This document shows, piece by piece, positions 21,619 through 21,664 of a DNA stretch of 21,664 nt (the first letter of the stretch is position 1; every line of letters starts with the position of its first letter). The notes below the pieces were generated by a model, which made no database searches, was not told the origin of the DNA, and worked only from the letters and a program-made list of their open reading frames with translations. The position numbers and the translations under genes were made by a program. The DNA is from Anaerolineae bacterium (lineage in GTDB: Bacteria; Chloroflexota; Anaerolineae; JAAYZQ01), in contig JAFGIA010000173.1 in NCBI GenBank assembly GCA_016929795.1, forward strand, positions 1-21,664, given 5' to 3'.

Positions 21619-21664
21619 ATGTATTCTGTCGGGGACAAGGTCGTTCATCCTGGCTATGGGCCTG
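21619..21664 (+). CDS. CarD/CdnL-family transcription regulator (5' end only)
   Basis: Only 15 codons are in the window: MYSVGDKVVHPGYGP, cut by the end. This matches the opening of the CarD_CdnL_TRCF RNA-polymerase-interacting domain (M-x-x-VGDxVVxPxxG-x-G), which binds the RNA polymerase beta subunit and stabilises open complexes at rRNA and other promoters. AAGG lies seven bases upstream of the ATG. The 115-bp gap from infA shows no clear promoter or terminator. Confidence 0.75.
   Translation, partial: MYSVGDKVVHPGYGP

Noticed and set aside
1..21664. CRISPR array, tRNA, rRNA, integrase or transposase genes
   Set aside because: No regularly spaced direct repeats, no tRNA T-loop/anticodon arrangement in the gaps, and no recombinase motifs in any plausible gene. 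The only mobile-looking sequences are the short palindromes listed.

Overview
The window is GC-rich and densely packed. It looks like a chromosomal segment of a Chloroflexota bacterium (Anaerolineae/Caldilineae-like). This assignment is an inference from two secreted proteins that end in a short YLP(L/M)-type tail, the GT39/PMT-like sugar transferase, the PrsW/orphan receiver/CvpA/MutS2 block, and overall protein character. No rRNA, tRNA, CRISPR array, transposase or phage gene was seen. Most genes are housekeeping; the unusual material is mainly in the non-coding DNA and in a few decayed or modified domains.

Layout. 1-819 (+) is the 3' end of a secreted protein gene, which converges on argS through a perfect 15-bp hairpin. 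868-5359 (-) is a polA-argS operon with overlapping genes. A compact divergent promoter region (5360-5476) drives polA leftwards and an integral-membrane GT39-like glycosyltransferase rightwards (5477-7474). 7493-10575 (-) holds a cinA-like gene followed 8 nt later by a secreted S8 (subtilase) peptidase; a REP-like palindromic repeat lies in frame inside the peptidase gene. 10576-10863 is a divergent intergenic region with a purine-rich inverted repeat and a strong promoter for a HAD-IB phosphatase (10864-11523, +). That gene converges on acpS through an AT-rich perfect hairpin. 11567-14504 (-) is an operon of two M16 peptidase-family genes (one catalytic, one not) and acpS.

From about 14505 to the end everything reads rightwards: a SAM methyltransferase, a striking 83-nt near-perfect palindrome, a PrsW-family intramembrane protease, two tandem stand-alone response-regulator receivers, a CvpA-family membrane protein, mutS2 (ribosome-collision/DNA ATPase with Smr domain), rpsU with a long structured leader, infA, and the first 15 codons of a CarD/CdnL-family regulator. 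The rpsU-infA-CarD end of the window groups translation and transcription-initiation functions. mutS2 sits directly upstream, which fits its known role in handling stalled ribosomes.

Regulatory grammar is unusually legible. Seven good sigma70/SigA-type promoters can be read by eye, all with exactly 17 bp between -35 and -10. Several genes use GTG or TTG starts with strong Shine-Dalgarno sequences. Gene ends are marked by long perfect hairpins that lack a U-tract. I did not find a clearly new multi-gene system. The best candidates for undescribed biology are the 83-nt palindrome, the rpsU leader attenuator candidate and the coding-sequence REP insertion.
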